NCBI RefSeq assembly: GCF_026210795.1
Contig: NC_089430.1
Location: forward strand, 186,001-250,000
Reading direction: 5' to 3'
Length of the DNA: 64,000 nt
DNA from: Rhizophagus irregularis
Lineage: Eukaryota > Glomeromycota > Glomeromycetes > Glomerales > Glomeraceae
Below, piece by piece: positions 37,165 through 49,869 of the stretch. The translations under genes were made by a program, and so were the position numbers. Within the stretch, counting starts at the first letter, position 1. Each line of letters opens with the position of its first letter. The notes beneath the pieces are model-generated. The model searched no databases. It was not told where the DNA came from and worked only from the letters and a program-made list of their open reading frames with translations.

Positions 37165-37470
37165 TTTGAGCCAAATTTCGGGCCGAATTTTAGGAATTAT
37201 TCTGGGCCGAATTTAGAAATTATTGTGAGCCGAATTTTAGGAATTATTAGGAATTATTATGGCCGAATTTAGGAATTATTGTGCCGAATTTAAAAATTAT
37301 TGTGGGCTTTTTGGGCTGAATTTTAGGAATTATTCTGGGCCGAATTTAGAAATTATTGTAATTATTGTGAACCGAATTTTAGGAATTATTAGGAATTATT
37401 ATGGCCGAATTTAGGAATTATTGTGGGCCGAATTTAAAAATTATTGTGGGCCGAATTTTAGGAATTATGA
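37165..37470. repeat. Tandem minisatellite of GGGCCGAATTTAGGAATTATT type
   Basis: Units of about 20-24 bases built on GCCGAATTT(T)AGGAATTATT repeat more than ten times with small changes. A larger block of about 120 bases is duplicated. It begins about 140 bp upstream of the patatin frame. Just before it, 37045-37150 holds several CAATAATTG palindromes. Confidence 0.85.
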
Positions 37471-37499
37471 TTACAGTAAGTCAAAATTTGGTCAGTAAC

Positions 37500-38470
37500 G
37501 ATTAACGACAAGCAAATTTATAAAGTGAAATTATGGATTTTTATTAATTTAAATATAAAATATACAAAATAAAACACTATATTTGATATGAATTATAAAT
37601 GTAGAAAACTATAAAAAAATATAAAAATATATATATAATAATTAATAAATAATATACTATCGCTGTATTAGATATAAACTATAAATTAAAACTATAAATG
37701 TATAAAGAAAATAAAATCAAATATCAAATAAATGTTAATAGCATGATTAGCGAATTAATAATATTAAAGAAAGTAAAGTAAATTATTGGTATAAGTAAAT
37801 TATTAATATTAAAAATAAAAAAGTATGAAGTTAGTAAAGAAAGCAAAATTAGAATTAGTAAGTAGTATGGAAAGTAAATTGTTAGCATTTGTTAGCGTTA
37901 GTAATAATAAAAAAAAAGAAAGTAAAATAAATTATTGTAAGTAAATTATTAATATTAAAAATAAAAAAGTATGAAGTTAATAAAGAAAGCAAATTAGTAA
38001 GTAGTATGGAAAGTAATTGTTAGCGTTTGTTAGCGTTAGTGATAATAAAAAAAAGTATAAAGTTAGTGAAAAAAGTAAGTTAGTAATTGAAATGTAAAAA
38101 AGTTAGAAAATAAATAAAAGGATAAAAAAAAATAAATTTTCTTACCGAAAAGAAAGTTTGAAGAAAAGAAAGTTTGAAGAAAAAAAGTTTGAAGGAAAAA
38201 AAGGTTAAAAAAAATAAACAAATATTTTCTGCGTAGTGAAAAAAGCAAGTTAGTAATATTCAAATGTAAAAAAGTTAAAAAATAAATAAACGAAAAGAAA
38301 AGTTTGAAGAAAAAAAGTTAAAAAAAAATAAACAAATATTTTCTGCGTTATATTTATTTTGATGATCAGATCACGTGTATAATATAATTTAATTTTAATT
38401 GGACGATCAGATCACGTGTATAATATACATAATTTTAATTGGACAATTTCCTTTATTTTCCAAACTAACC
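37500..38470. repeat. A-rich stretch with duplicated blocks
   Basis: A block of about 110 bases (AAAAGTATGAAGTTAGTAAA...GTTAGCGTTAGT) appears at about 37818-37912 and again at 37963-38042. A second block (GTTTGAAGAAAAAAAGTTAA...TATTTTCTGCG) appears at about 38170-38232 and 38305-38347. A third block of 42 bases with GATCAGATCACGTGTATAAT is duplicated at 38361-38445. No genes are seen; minus-strand frames here are low-complexity. Confidence 0.75.
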
Positions 38471-38906
38471 GGATAAGTAGTGACACAAAATTTTAACTAA
38501 CGAAAAATGAACTTTTAAACTTTAATTTTGCATTATCGTTACATTGTTACAAAATTTCATTACAAAAGCAATACGACACAAAAATTTACTTTATTTAAAA
38601 TATGCATATTATGTGCTATTCAAGGATTATAGATTCACAAAAGTACCCGAAATGATAAATTTGTCAAAATGTGATTCGTCTAGAATATATCTTTTATATT
38701 CAGGGGTTGCAAAATTTTGGTTTCTTTTTCTTTTTTACATATTGTTATCTCTAATTTATGAAATAAAATAAAATATTAGTATTTGTAACTAATTAATTTC
38801 AAATTAAATAACTTACTTTATTATTTTCGTTATAATCTAAAATAAAAATAAAAATTAATTGATTATTATAAAAAATTTTTTGTAATATAAAATGAAAAAA
38901 TAAGTA

Positions 38907-39942
38907 TTAATTATTACCTTTTCGCGGTTGATTGGAAATCCGCCCAGATTTTTTTCTTTCATTTTTTTTCTTCCCGCTCTTTCCGCTGACATTTGTATTG
39001 GTATTGTCAACGTCTGTATTATTATCGTTATTATCAGACTTCAAGAAAAGTTTAAAAGAGATATAACTGAAGTTAAAAATATGTTGCTTTAACAAAATGC
39101 TTATACTATATATATTATACCTTATCTGATAAATCATCTGCAGTTCCACTACTACTAATGACCACTTTGTTTTTAATTTTATCTCTAGTGATCACCGATT
39201 TATTCTTTTTTAAAATAACTTCCATTTCCTTCTTCTTTAGTCTTTTTTGGTGAGCACCTTTTATAAAATTCAAAAATTAATATGTATTTATTTTTATAAA
39301 TAAATATAATTCAAAAGGTGAAATTATTATTTACGTTTATTGTTCATCGAGCGGCGAAATAATTCTTTGATAGCCCAATCTCCTGTTGTTTTGGGAAAAT
39401 GACTATTATTTCCTTTGAACTGAAAAAAGAATTTTGTTAAATGTATTATAAATGTATTGATTTAAAATATGATTAAATGATTAATTTACAATATACTCAC
39501 CTTCTCAATAATTTTTAATATTGCTCTCCTCTCCTGCTTTTCCCAGGACGTTTCAACATCGATATACGCTTCAATTAGGTCACGTATACTTGACTAGTAA
39601 AATATATAAAAGTTAAATCCTAAAATGACAATACATGAATTATATCAACAATTACATATTTATATATTACAAACTTTGTAACCATTAAATTCCTCATTAT
39701 TCAGGTTTAAAATTTTTGCAATATTAATATAAGCACCGGTTGGTTTGGAAATTGATACAGTTTCATCCACCACTTTTTCTAGAATTCTCTATATTTATAA
39801 TTAAAACTTAATATTGTTAAAAAGAGATCAAACTGCAATATAAATGCTAAACTTAACTTACATTTTGTTGAACAGGAAGATCTGACGATTTTTTTGATTG
39901 ATTAAGAACGGTTATTTTATTTAATTTTTTGTTAGTAGCCAT
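38907..39942 (-). CDS. Hypothetical lysine-rich protein, 213 residues (6 exons)
   Basis: Exons on the minus strand are 39942-39862, 39788-39675, 39593-39501, 39419-39335, 39257-39121 and 39038-38907. All are GT-AG and in phase. The protein begins MATNKKLNKITVLNQ. Residues 28-125 look globular and mostly helical (RDLIEAYIDVETSWEKQERR; GDWAIKELFRRSMNNKR). Residues 126-213 are basic with an Asp/Asn run (SDNNDNNTDVDNTN) and end in GKKKNERKKSGRISNQPRK. The basic tail suggests nucleic-acid binding or a nuclear signal. I do not recognise the family. The model is strong because six phases agree, but no homology supports a function. Confidence 0.72.
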
Positions 39943-40039
39943 AACAGAAAAATTCAAATGTAATGAAGAGAAATTCAGATAGAACGAAGAAAACGAAGAA
40001 AAAAAAGAATGAATTAAATTTCTCTGAATTTATATTAAC

Positions 40040-40412
40040 TTGACGAGGTTTTTTTTTTAAAAAAAAAGGTAGAAACATTAGCGATTTTTCCTAAAAAGGA
40101 AAGATAAATGAATAATTTTTTTTTAAAAAAAAAGACAGAAACATCATCGACATTTCTTAAAAAAGAAAAATAAAATGATCAAATTTTTTCTAAAAAAATT
40201 GATAGCGATATTGTGTACAAAAAAGGAATATAAAAGGGTTTTTATAACATCTATTTTTAGCTATTTCAACAGTTACGGTAGAGTTTTTTAAATAAAGAAT
40301 AATAAAATGAATAAACGATACAAATTATTATAATCGTGTGTGACTTAATAAAAATATGAAGATTTTCCACTAGATTTAGTATTTTTGGGAAATTGGTATC
40401 AGAAGTTTCCTA

Positions 40413-40445
<33 letters not shown>

Positions 40446-41400
40446 GTAGAAACATTATCGATTTTCTTAAGATTTTTTAAAAAAAATTGACAATATTTGA
40501 CAGCAATATTGTATACAAAAAAGGAATACAAAAGGGTTTTAAAATTGACAATATTTGACAGTAATATTGTATACAAAAAAGGAATACAAAAGGGGTTTTT
40601 ATATCATCTATTTATAAAATTACACGGCTATTTCATCATAAGACGACCAGTCAAGGTAAAGCGATCATTTTTTTTTTTTAAAAAAAAAAGAACAATCTTT
40701 TTTTTAAAAAATGACAGCATTCGAAGTACGAAAAAGGAATACAAAGGAGGTTTTCATATCTATTTTTAAAATTACACAGCCATTTTATCATAAGATTTCA
40801 ACCCCTATAAAAAATTTTTATCCGAATTTTTCCATTATTTCTTCGTGTTTTCTGTGTCTTCCGTAAAAATTCGTGTGAAAATGACACATTCACGGATATC
40901 GAGATGAAAATTTCCATGATTTAAAGCTATTATTAATTCCATTAAAATGATACATTCATAAAAAAAAACATGGAAAGATAAATAAAATATGGATCAGATT
41001 TTTACAGGGATGTAATACTTATTTAAAATAATAGTTATTTAATTTGATGATTTTTTTTGAAGACAAAAAAATAGTGATAGTATTACTGTAGATTAAGTGT
41101 TAGATCCTCGAACGAGGATAATTTTTTTTAAGATGATTAATTTATCGTTAATCGCAACGAAATAAATAGGTGTGTAAACACTAGTGTAAAGATGTATGTA
41201 AAGAGGTATGTATAATGCTTTTTTTTAAAAAAAAAATAGGCAGAAACATTATCAATTGTTCTTAAAAAAAAAAATAATCTTTTTTTTTAATACAATATTC
41301 GAAGTACAAAAAAGGAATACAAAAGTCTATTTTTAAATTACACAGCCATCTTAAAACGACAATATTTAACAGGAATATTTGTGTACAAATTATTCCGAAT
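40040..41400. repeat. Diverged repeats of T-run/A-run hairpins and a GTACAAAAAAGGAATACAAA unit
   Basis: TTTTTTT...AAAAAAA snap-back runs recur at about 40049, 40116, 40411, 40667 and 41218. Each is followed by AGAAACATTA(T)CGA or a related segment. The unit with (G)TACAAAAAAGGAATACAAAAGG, followed by a TATCATCTATTT...CATAAGA segment, recurs at about 40215, 40512, 40570, 40727 and 41308. No gene is called. The array ends just upstream of the transposase gene start at 41563. Confidence 0.7.
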
Positions 41401-41904
41401 AAAGATAAATCAAAATTTTTTAGCTTATAAAATCTGAAACATAAATTTTATGCAGTGTGAAAAAAAAAAGTATTTTAGTTTTTAATTTTTATAAATCTTG
41501 TATAGTGTAAAAAAAAAGTGTTTATTTTTTATAAATTGTGAAAAAAAAGTATTGGAAAAAAAATGTCGAATAATAAAGTATTATGTATATGTTCCAAATG
41601 TAAAAAAAAAGGATCAGATAATATTGGTAAATATGTGCATCCTACTACCAAATGGAGACATATTAAAAATGCAAAAAAGAATTATAATTTTAGCGACAAC
41701 GATGATGATAGCGACGATCACAGGTCGAACAGATGTCATTGTCGCAAAATTTGCCTGGAATTTTTCTGGCAAATTGAGAATTATCCCGGTAAATTGAGGT
41801 AAATTGTGTTACAATTTTGGGATAATGGAGGTCTTACAATTTGGCAAATTTTGTCAAAATGGCGACAATCCTACACAATTCCTAATTCAAATGTTGAGAA
41901 ATTT

Positions 41905-42180
41905 TTCAGAAATTTTAGTCAAATTTTTAGTAATTTTATGCAAACGTAATGAAAATTGTGGTGAATTTAGTCAAAATTTTTAGTAATGTTATGTAAACGT
42001 AATGAAAATTGTGGTGAATTTAGTCAAATTTTTAGTAATTTTATGCAAACGTAATGAAAATTGTGGTGAATTTAGTTAAATTTTTAGTAATTTTATGCAA
42101 ACGTAATGCAAATTGTGGTGAATTTAGTCAAATTTTTAGTAATGTTATGTAAACGAAGTGCAAATTGTGGTGAATTTTTA
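41905..42180. repeat. Five tandem copies of a roughly 56-bp unit
   Basis: The unit reads roughly TTTTTAGTAATTTTATGCAA then ACGTAATGAAAATTGTGGTGAATTTAGTCAAA. Copies differ by a few bases and small indels. It lies in the left part of the 4.2-kb inserted element and is non-coding. Confidence 0.85.
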
Positions 42181-42609
42181 GCAATATTAGGCCAATGTTA
42201 TGTAAATTGTGATGAATTTTTTGTAATGATACGTAAATTGCAAATTTGAAATAAAAACTTTCCATTGTTGCACAATTTACCGGAAAAATTCTGGTAAATT
42301 GTGCATTTTTTTGTCAAATTTTGGAAAAATGGACCATTTTACCAAAATTTAACTTTCAAATGCTAGAAAATTTTTAGCAATTTTAGACAATTGAGTGACA
42401 ATTGTTTGACAATTTTTGGACAATTGAGTGTAAATGTAATATTTTTAAGACAATTTCTGACAATTGAGTAATAATTAAGCAACAATTTTGAGTAATTTTA
42501 TACAAATTTTATAACAATTTATTGATTCTAATTTTATTAACAATTTATCTAATTATTCAATTATAACGTGTAATTAAGTACAATAATGTTAAAAAAAACA
42601 AACATCAAA

Positions 42610-44184
42610 AAAAAACAAAAAGTTTCGAAGGTTAATCTTCGAAACTCACCAAGCAAGGAGCCAAAGAACTATTATCTTGTTACAATAACCTACAAAAAAA
42701 GAAAACCATTCAGTTAGAATGTTTCTTAAAGATAAAACAGAAGTTTCGTAACGAAACGTACGAAACTTACCATTTCAGAAGCCATATCCAATACCTGAAC
42801 GTAAAGTAATGGCTTCTATTCAACAATGGTTTTACGAGATTCATGTTACCTAAGTTAGCTTCCCAGATATCCCGAACCTACAAAAAAGAAAAGGAACGTT
42901 AGTAAACGGTTCCTAATAAAAAAAAATTAAGTTTCATGATATTTGTCATGAAACTCACCATTTAAACTGAAGTTTCGAAGTTATACTTCGAAACCTACAC
43001 GTTATCCAAACCCAAGTTCGAATCTGGAGGGGAGGGACCTACAAAAGAGAATAAAGAAATGTTAATAAAACATTTCTTTAAAAAACAAACTGAAGTTTCG
43101 CAACGTTTTTTTTGTTGCGAAACTTACCAAAGTCAAGTATCCCGCTCGAACCTACAAAAAAAAAATAGAAAAGAAACGTTAAAAAACGTTTCTAATAATA
43201 AAAAAAAAACACGGTAAGTTTCGTTGCGAAACTTACCATTTTCACTTTCCAATGATACCCGAATTGGAGACCTACAAGAAATGAAAAAGTAAAAGAAACG
43301 TTAGAACGTTTCTTAATTAAAAAAAACAAAAAAGATAAGTTTCGTTGATGAAACGAAACTTACATTTTTCCGTTTCGGAATCCTAGAGCACCGGAACCTA
43401 CAAAAAAAGTAGAAGAAACGTTAGAGAACGTTTCTTAATTAAAAAGAAAATAAAATATTTTAAGTTTCGTTAAAACGAAACTTACATGTTAACGTTTCGG
43501 AATCTTGGAGTACCAGAACCTACAAAAAAAGTAAAAGAAACGTTAGAACGTTTCTTAATTAAAAAAAATATAATATAATAAGTTTCGTTAAGTTTCGTTA
43601 AAACGAAACTTACATTTTCCGTTTCGGGAATCCTGGAGCACCGGAACCACCGAACCTACAAAAAAAGTAAAAGAAACGTTATAGAACGTTTCTTAATTAA
43701 AAAAATATAATATAAGTTTCGTTAAAACGAAACTTACATTTCCGTTTCGGCCATTAATGAATATTCATGCTGAAACTTGGCGTTCTCCTGAACCTACAAA
43801 AAAAAGTAAAAGAAACGTTAGAACGTTTCTTAATTAAAATAAAAATATAAATATAATTAAGTTTCGTTAAACTTACATTTCCGTTTCGGAATCGAGGAGG
43901 GCCATTAATGAATATTCATGTGAAACTTGGCGTTCTCCTGGACCTACAAAAAAAAAGTAAAAGAAACGTTAGAACGTTTCTTAATTAAAATAAAAATATA
44001 AATATAAGTTTCGTTAAACGAAACTTACATTTTGCCGTTTCGGAAACCTGGAGTACCGGAACCTACAAAAATAAAGTAAAAGAAACGTTAAAACGTTTCT
44101 TAATAAAGAAAAAAATAAAAAAAAAATAGTTTCGTAAGATAACAAACTTTACCCGACTTCTCCAAATGTAACGATAATTGCCAT
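42610..44184 (-). other. Array of eleven intron-like double-hairpin units between short exon-like blocks
   Basis: Read on the minus strand, a unit of about 80-90 bases repeats eleven times. Each starts with a donor-like GTAAGTTTCG (or GTGAGTTTC) whose bases form the left arm of a hairpin closed by CGAAACTT. Each then has a second hairpin of GAAACGTT...AACGTTTC type and ends TTTTTTGTAG, a good acceptor. Between units lie blocks of about 24-125 bases, several alike (GTTCCGGTGCTCCAGGATTC type). An ATG at 44184 followed by 32 nt and GGGTAAAG could be a first exon. Stems differ between units but stay paired, for example TTTCGTA/TACGAAA versus TTTCATG/CATGAAA, and GAAACG/CGTTTC versus GAAATG/CATTTC. 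Concatenated blocks do not stay in one frame, so coding is doubtful. It could be an intron array, a structured RNA, or transposon subterminal repeats. Confidence 0.6.
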
Positions 44185-44194
44185 ACCAACGGGA

Positions 44195-44310
44195 AATGGG
44201 AAAGGTGAGGGGAAGGACGAGAGAGAGGGAAGTGGGGAGAGAGAGGGAAGGAGAAACGAGAGGGAGGGTGACGGGAAAATGGTGAGAAGAAGGGAAGAGC
44301 GAAATAAACT
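44195..44310. repeat. Purine-only GA/GGGA tract
   Basis: About 110 bases are nearly all A and G on the plus strand (GGGAAAGG, GAGAGAGGGAAG and similar). It sits just upstream, on the minus strand, of the ATG at 44184. It may form triplex or act as a pyrimidine-rich promoter tract on the other strand. Beyond it are short CTGCGG triplet runs at about 44344-44366 and 44407-44423. Confidence 0.6.
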
Positions 44311-44439
44311 AAATTAGTTTTTTTTTTAAACTCTAAAAAAAAACTGCGGCTGCGGCTGCGGCTGCAATAGTTTATTTTTAGTATTTTTAGGTTAGTTAAA
44401 AAATGAACTGCGGCTGCGGCTGCAGTTTAACCAAGTTCA

Positions 44440-44710
44440 TGTCACGTGATACACGTGACATGTATTTTATATAAATAGGGGGCTTTTCCCCGAAACTTTT
44501 TTTTTTCTTTTTTTTATAATTTTTTTAATTTAATGATAGATGTATATATATACTTATATATATACATATATATATATCTATCTAATAAACTTTACGAAAA
44601 GCCCCTCCTCTGTAAACAGGTAGAGGCCATAAAGTACCTATAGGGGGAGAGCCATTGCTGCTCCCTCCGCCTGTTTATAGTGACAAAAAGAGGGAGTCTT
44701 CAGTAGTAAG
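44440..44710. promoter_or_regulatory. Possible promoter: CACGTG pair, TATA-like box and downstream hairpins
   Basis: TCACGTGATACACGTGA forms a short palindrome containing two CACGTG boxes. It is followed by TTTTATATAAATAGGGG, which is TATA-like on both strands. Downstream, GGGGGAGAGC and GCTGCTCCCTCC can pair. Such a dense arrangement is unusual in this A+T-rich DNA. No gene start can be tied to it, so the call is tentative. Confidence 0.25.
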
Positions 44711-44839
44711 GTTTAGTATTAAATTAAACAACATATCACAACACATCGTGTTGTTACATTGTTAATATTAACAATGTGTTTAATGTTAAATAATGCGTTT
44801 AGAATATAAATATTATAAATTTAATAATGTCCGTAATTT

Positions 44840-45780
44840 ACAAATAAATAAAAATTATCATCAATTTTAATGTAATTAAGTGTAATTCTACGTTATCCAA
44901 TGTAATTGTAATATTTTTTTGTGTTTTTTAGTGCAATTCCGCGTTTTTTAGTGCAATTCCGCATTTTCTAGCATAATGTTACATTTTCCAGCATAAATAA
45001 AAATTATCCTAATAATTTTAATGTAATTAAGTGTAATGCTACGTTATTCAGTGTAATTGTAGTATTTTTTTGTGTTTTTTAGTGCAATTCTGCATTTTTT
45101 AGTGCAATTCCACATTTTCTAGCATAATGTTACATTTTCCAGTATAACGCGAAATTTTCTAAAAAATATGATAATTGTGGTACTTTTTAGTGTAATGCTA
45201 CATTGTCTAGTGTAATTGTGGTATTTTTTAGTTCAATTCCACATAATCTAGTATAGTGCTACATTTTTCAGTATAATTTAATGTAATGTAGAATTTTCCA
45301 AAAAATGTGATAATTGTGATACTTTTTAGTGTAATTTGGTGAAATGCTACATTTTCCAGTGTAATGCTATATTATTGAGCATTTTCCAAAAAAAAATTGT
45401 AACATTTTAACATTCTGACGAAAATGAAACATTTGACCAAAAAAACATAAAATTTGCTGAAAATATGCAACATTTGACAAAAAATATAGAATTTTCATAA
45501 AAAATGCACCATTTGCTAGAAAATTGGAATATTTGACAAAATTTGATTTTAATTGACAATGTTACAACAATTTTATGAAATGTTGTTACAATGATATCAC
45601 ATTGGAGATAAAATGTGGCATTTTCATAAAAATGCACCATTTGCAAGAAAATTGGAACATTTGACAAAAAAAAAGCAAAATTTGATTTTAATGACAATGT
45701 TATAACAATGTCACAAAATGTTACGAAATGTTACATTTGAGATATAATGTAGCATTTTCCCAAAATTTCATAAAATTTGC
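44840..45780. repeat. Satellite of TTTTCCAGTGTAATGCTACA-type units
   Basis: Short units of about 15-25 bases (GTGCAATTCCGCATTTTCTA, CATAATGTTACATTTTCCAG and relatives) are organised into a larger block of about 150 bases present at least twice (about 44841-44995 and 44997-45140) and then more diverged. It fills the right third of the 4.2-kb element. No coding sequence. Confidence 0.75.
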
Positions 45781-48639
45781 TAAATCGGACAATGTTGTAA
45801 CAATGCTATTCCAAAAAATTGCTCAGCGTAATGCAGCATTTTCCACAATTTCCCACCATTTTCCAGAAAAATGTGGAATTTGCATTTTTTGAATTTTGGA
45901 CAATGGTGCCCCTTCGACCTGTGGATGACGATAGCGATAATGATGATAATAATAATAATAATAACGATCATGATGACGATAATAATGATAACGATAATGA
46001 TGATAATAATAACGACCACGACAAAGACCACGATGACGATAATGATCACGATGACGACCACGATAATGATGGCGATAATGATGATAATAATAACGACTAC
46101 GACGATAATAATCATGATGATAATGATGTAGAATATAAACAGTAAGTATTAAAAAGAATATTTCTGTTATTCGTTAACTAATAATGATTATTAAATGTTT
46201 TATATTATATTTTAATTGTAATGATGATAGGAGGAATGAACTTGATAATAGATCTTCAAGATCTCCTACTCCCGTTTTCATAGTAATTGATGATGATTGC
46301 TATGATGACAATCAAGAACACCATGACAATCGTGACAATTCTGATGAAAAAACAGAATCATCAACTGCAACTGAATCTGAATCTTATGAAAGTTTATATG
46401 ATTCTTTTGATGATAATAATACGTTTGAAGTATTACAAAAAGGACTATATAGTAGCGATAATGAATCATCTGATGACGGTATTAATTTAACAGAAGATAA
46501 TATACGCAATATTTATTTATTTATTTAAATTATTTATTATTAATGCAAATACATATTATTTGTAGGGTCTAATATTGTAGGGTCTAATATTAATAGTATT
46601 AATGATGAAGTTGCTAGAGGTTTACGTCTTCTTGAAGTAAAAACTCGACAAAATATTACTGATGCAGCCTTTAAAGAAATTGTTACTGCAGCTAGTGGTA
46701 ATTTTACAAGTCAATATACACTAATAAAAACACTTAAAAATATAGTTCCTATTAAACCAATTTGGGTTGATATGTGCATAAATTCATGCTGCGCTTTTAC
46801 TGGTAATTTGAAAACATTAAATAAATGTACTTATTGTAAAGCTGAACGTTATCAAGAAGGAGGACGACCAAGAGCACAAGTAGCATATTTTTCAATTCAG
46901 AATCGATTTAAAATTCAATATCAAGATCCAACACGCGCAAAACAATTACGTTATCATTCTGAATATATTACCAGAGAAGATGATGGTGCTATTGGCAATG
47001 TATTTGATGGCTCACAATATAAATATCTATCCCAAGAGGGATATTTTCAAGATGATCGTGATATTGTACTTTTAGGTTCTGTTGACGGTTATCAACTATT
47101 CAAACAAAAATGTAATGATTGTTGGATAGTTTTATTTATTAATGCTAATTTGCCACCCCATCAATGTGTAAAAAAAGAAAATTTACTTATTACTTCAATC
47201 ATCCCGGGTCCTAAAGCTCCAAAAAATTTTAATTCTTTTATGAAACCAATAGTTGAAGAATTATGCTTATTAAATGGTAATTTTAATTACATACATTATG
47301 ATAAAACTTAATGATAAAAAAAAATATATTAAAAATAATTGTAAATTTGTAAATTTGTAGATGGTGTTGAATGCTATGATGGTGCTACGAATGAGAATTT
47401 CCTCCTAAAAGTTACGGTACTTTCCTGGTCTGGAGATACTCCTGGATTGTCAAAACTTGCTTGCTTAACTGGACATAATTCATACATGGCATGTCGTTAC
47501 TGTGATCTTCGAGGGATATATAATAATCATGTATATTATCCTACAACACCACCATCAATTGAAACATATAAAACTTATAATCCATCAGATTTACCAAAAA
47601 GAACTCATAGAGATTATAAGATAAGAATTGAACAAATAACGACAATACCGCCATCAAGAACACACGATACATTAATTTCTGATTTAGGTAAATAATAAAT
47701 CTATTGCAACATAATTTTTTTTACTATAAAATTAATAATTATTATTTTGAAATAGGTGTTACAGGACGTAGTGTTTTATTAGAAATAGAAACAACTCGAT
47801 TTCCTACATGTTTTCTAATAGATATTATGCATTTGTTTTATGAAAACATCGCATTATATATGTTAAAACATTGGATGGGTTGTTTTTTTAAAGATTCTAT
47901 TCTTAATGATCAGCTATATGTAATTAACAACAAACAATGGACTGAGATTGGGATTGAAATGGAAACTATAAGAAAATCCATTCCAACTGATTTTGGTCGA
48001 TCACCACGAAATATCTTACATCACCATAATGGTTACAAAGCAGAGGAGTGGGCTTCATGGATAACCTTATATTCTTTACCTTTATTAAAAGATCGTTCGC
48101 CAGAAAAATATCTTAAAGGTTGGTCCTTTTTTGTTAAAGCTGTTCAGCTTTGTCATGATCAAGAAGAAATAAGGAAATTATTATTGCTATTTTATCAACA
48201 TTATAAACGGTATATATATTACAACATTTATTTATTTATTTGAATCTTTATTGTTTTTTTATTAAAATAATATTATTTTTAGTTATTATTATCAGTTTTT
48301 GGCTGCCCGACTAAGTGTAATGAAAGTATGCTTTCATTATATTTTACATGTTGCTGATAGCATTCAGGATACTGGACCATGTTGGTCAACATGGCAGTTT
48401 CCTATGGAACGTACTTGTGGAATGTTACAACCGCTAGCAAAATCACGTCTCCATCCATATAAAAATCTAACAAACAATGTATATTTGTTAGAATTATTTA
48501 ATAATTTGTGTTATTTTAGAAAATTTTATGATCAGATTTTTCCTTCTATACCTTGTAAAGAGTATAAAGAGCACCTGGTTTATACAAATGAGAATTATGA
48601 AGAAGAATTTCAATCCCTATAAAAAATATATATACAGTT

Positions 48640-49020
48640 AGTATACTGTATTTTCGTATTTTGCGAACAGTATATTTATAGTATTATTACCGTATAATTA
48701 CAGTATTTTCACATACTGTATATATTCGGTATTCTGCACACCGTATCATATATACGGTTTGCATACAGTATATTTTTCCAGTTTCACCCGTATGTTTTAT
48801 ACTTGTAAACAGTAGAAAAACCGTATGTTTTATACCAATAAACAGTATATTGTTTTATATTTTATATTGCGAACAGTATACTTTTCCAGGATAAACCGTA
48901 TATTTTATACTGATAAACAGTACTTTTTTCCAGTTTAAACTGCATATTTTGTACTGATAAATAGTATATATTATTCAATTAAATCGTATATTTTATATTT
49001 GCAAACAGAATTTAAAATGC
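48640..49020. repeat. Subterminal ACAGTATA/TATACTGT motif cluster (left)
   Basis: More than a dozen copies of (A)CAGTATA or TATACTG(T), often as ATACTGTAT palindromes. They mirror a similar cluster at about 53900-54200 near the other end of the element. Such mirrored clusters are typical binding sites for a transposase. Confidence 0.75.
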
Positions 49021-49869
49021 ATTTATAATCAATAAAATTTTTATTAAATAATATTAAATATACAAATATTTTTTTATAAATAATATAAATAAAAAACTAG
49101 TATAAAATAATATACTATTTGTAAAAAAAATAATATTAGCAAAATATAAACAAAAAAAAAAGAAATTTAATTAGTAATATTATCATTATTTTAAATATAA
49201 AAAAGGAATAATAAAAGGTTAGTAAAAAAAAAGAAATTTAATTAGTAATATTATCATTATGTTAGTAATATTATTAATATATTAGTTAGATATAAAAAAG
49301 TAATAAAACGATAGTAGTAATATTAGTAATATATTAAAAAAATTAAATAAAATACATAAAAGTAAAAAAAAATATAATTAATATATGTTAACATATAATA
49401 TTAATATAAAAATAAAAACATAAAACGGTGTACATATAGTTGTTTAATTAATATTGTTAAAATTCACCATTACAATTCCAGAGAGATATTAGTGAAAGTA
49501 ATTGTTAATTGATATACGAGCATATCACTTTTTGTATAATTAGTAGTTTGGTACAAATATATATATTATATATTATCAAAATAAGTTTTTTATTTAATTT
49601 TTATTATTATATGTTAAAATAATTTTGGTATTCATTTTTATTGTCTTTTTTTTCTAAAAAAAAAGAAGAGAAAAGAATATTTTTGAAAAAATAAACAAAA
49701 AATAAACAATAACGTGTTATTAATGCATGTGATCGGCGATCAGCTGAATTTTAATTGGTTAAATATAGAAATGCGAAAATTAAAAAGCAGAAGTATTTTT
49801 TTTAAAATTTAAATCATACAGATTGTTTTTAAAGTTTAATTAGTAATTTAAAAGTTCTTTTTTTTTAAT

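Larger units (their letters stand above)
41719..45923. mobile_element. 4.2-kb CACTA-like non-autonomous element inside the transposase gene
   Basis: The left end is CACAGGTCGAA at 41719 and the right end is its exact complement TTCGACCTGTG ending at 45923. Weaker complementarity extends about 25 bases further in (ATTGTC, CAAAATT). GAT flanks both sides (41716-41718 and 45924-45926), a 3-bp duplication as in CACTA elements. Removing the element and one GAT restores the transposase frame exactly (…DSDD | DDSDND…). It carries tandem repeats, a hairpin/intron-like array (42610-44153), a purine tract and a satellite. No transposase is seen inside. Confidence 0.88.

Noticed and set aside
44590-44710. 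Possible tRNA or other small RNA gene
   Set aside because: Hairpins are present but no cloverleaf, anticodon arm or A/B boxes can be drawn.
45780-46115. Minus-strand open frame rich in Ile and Val
   Set aside because: Antisense of the Asp/Asn-coding run of the transposase gene.
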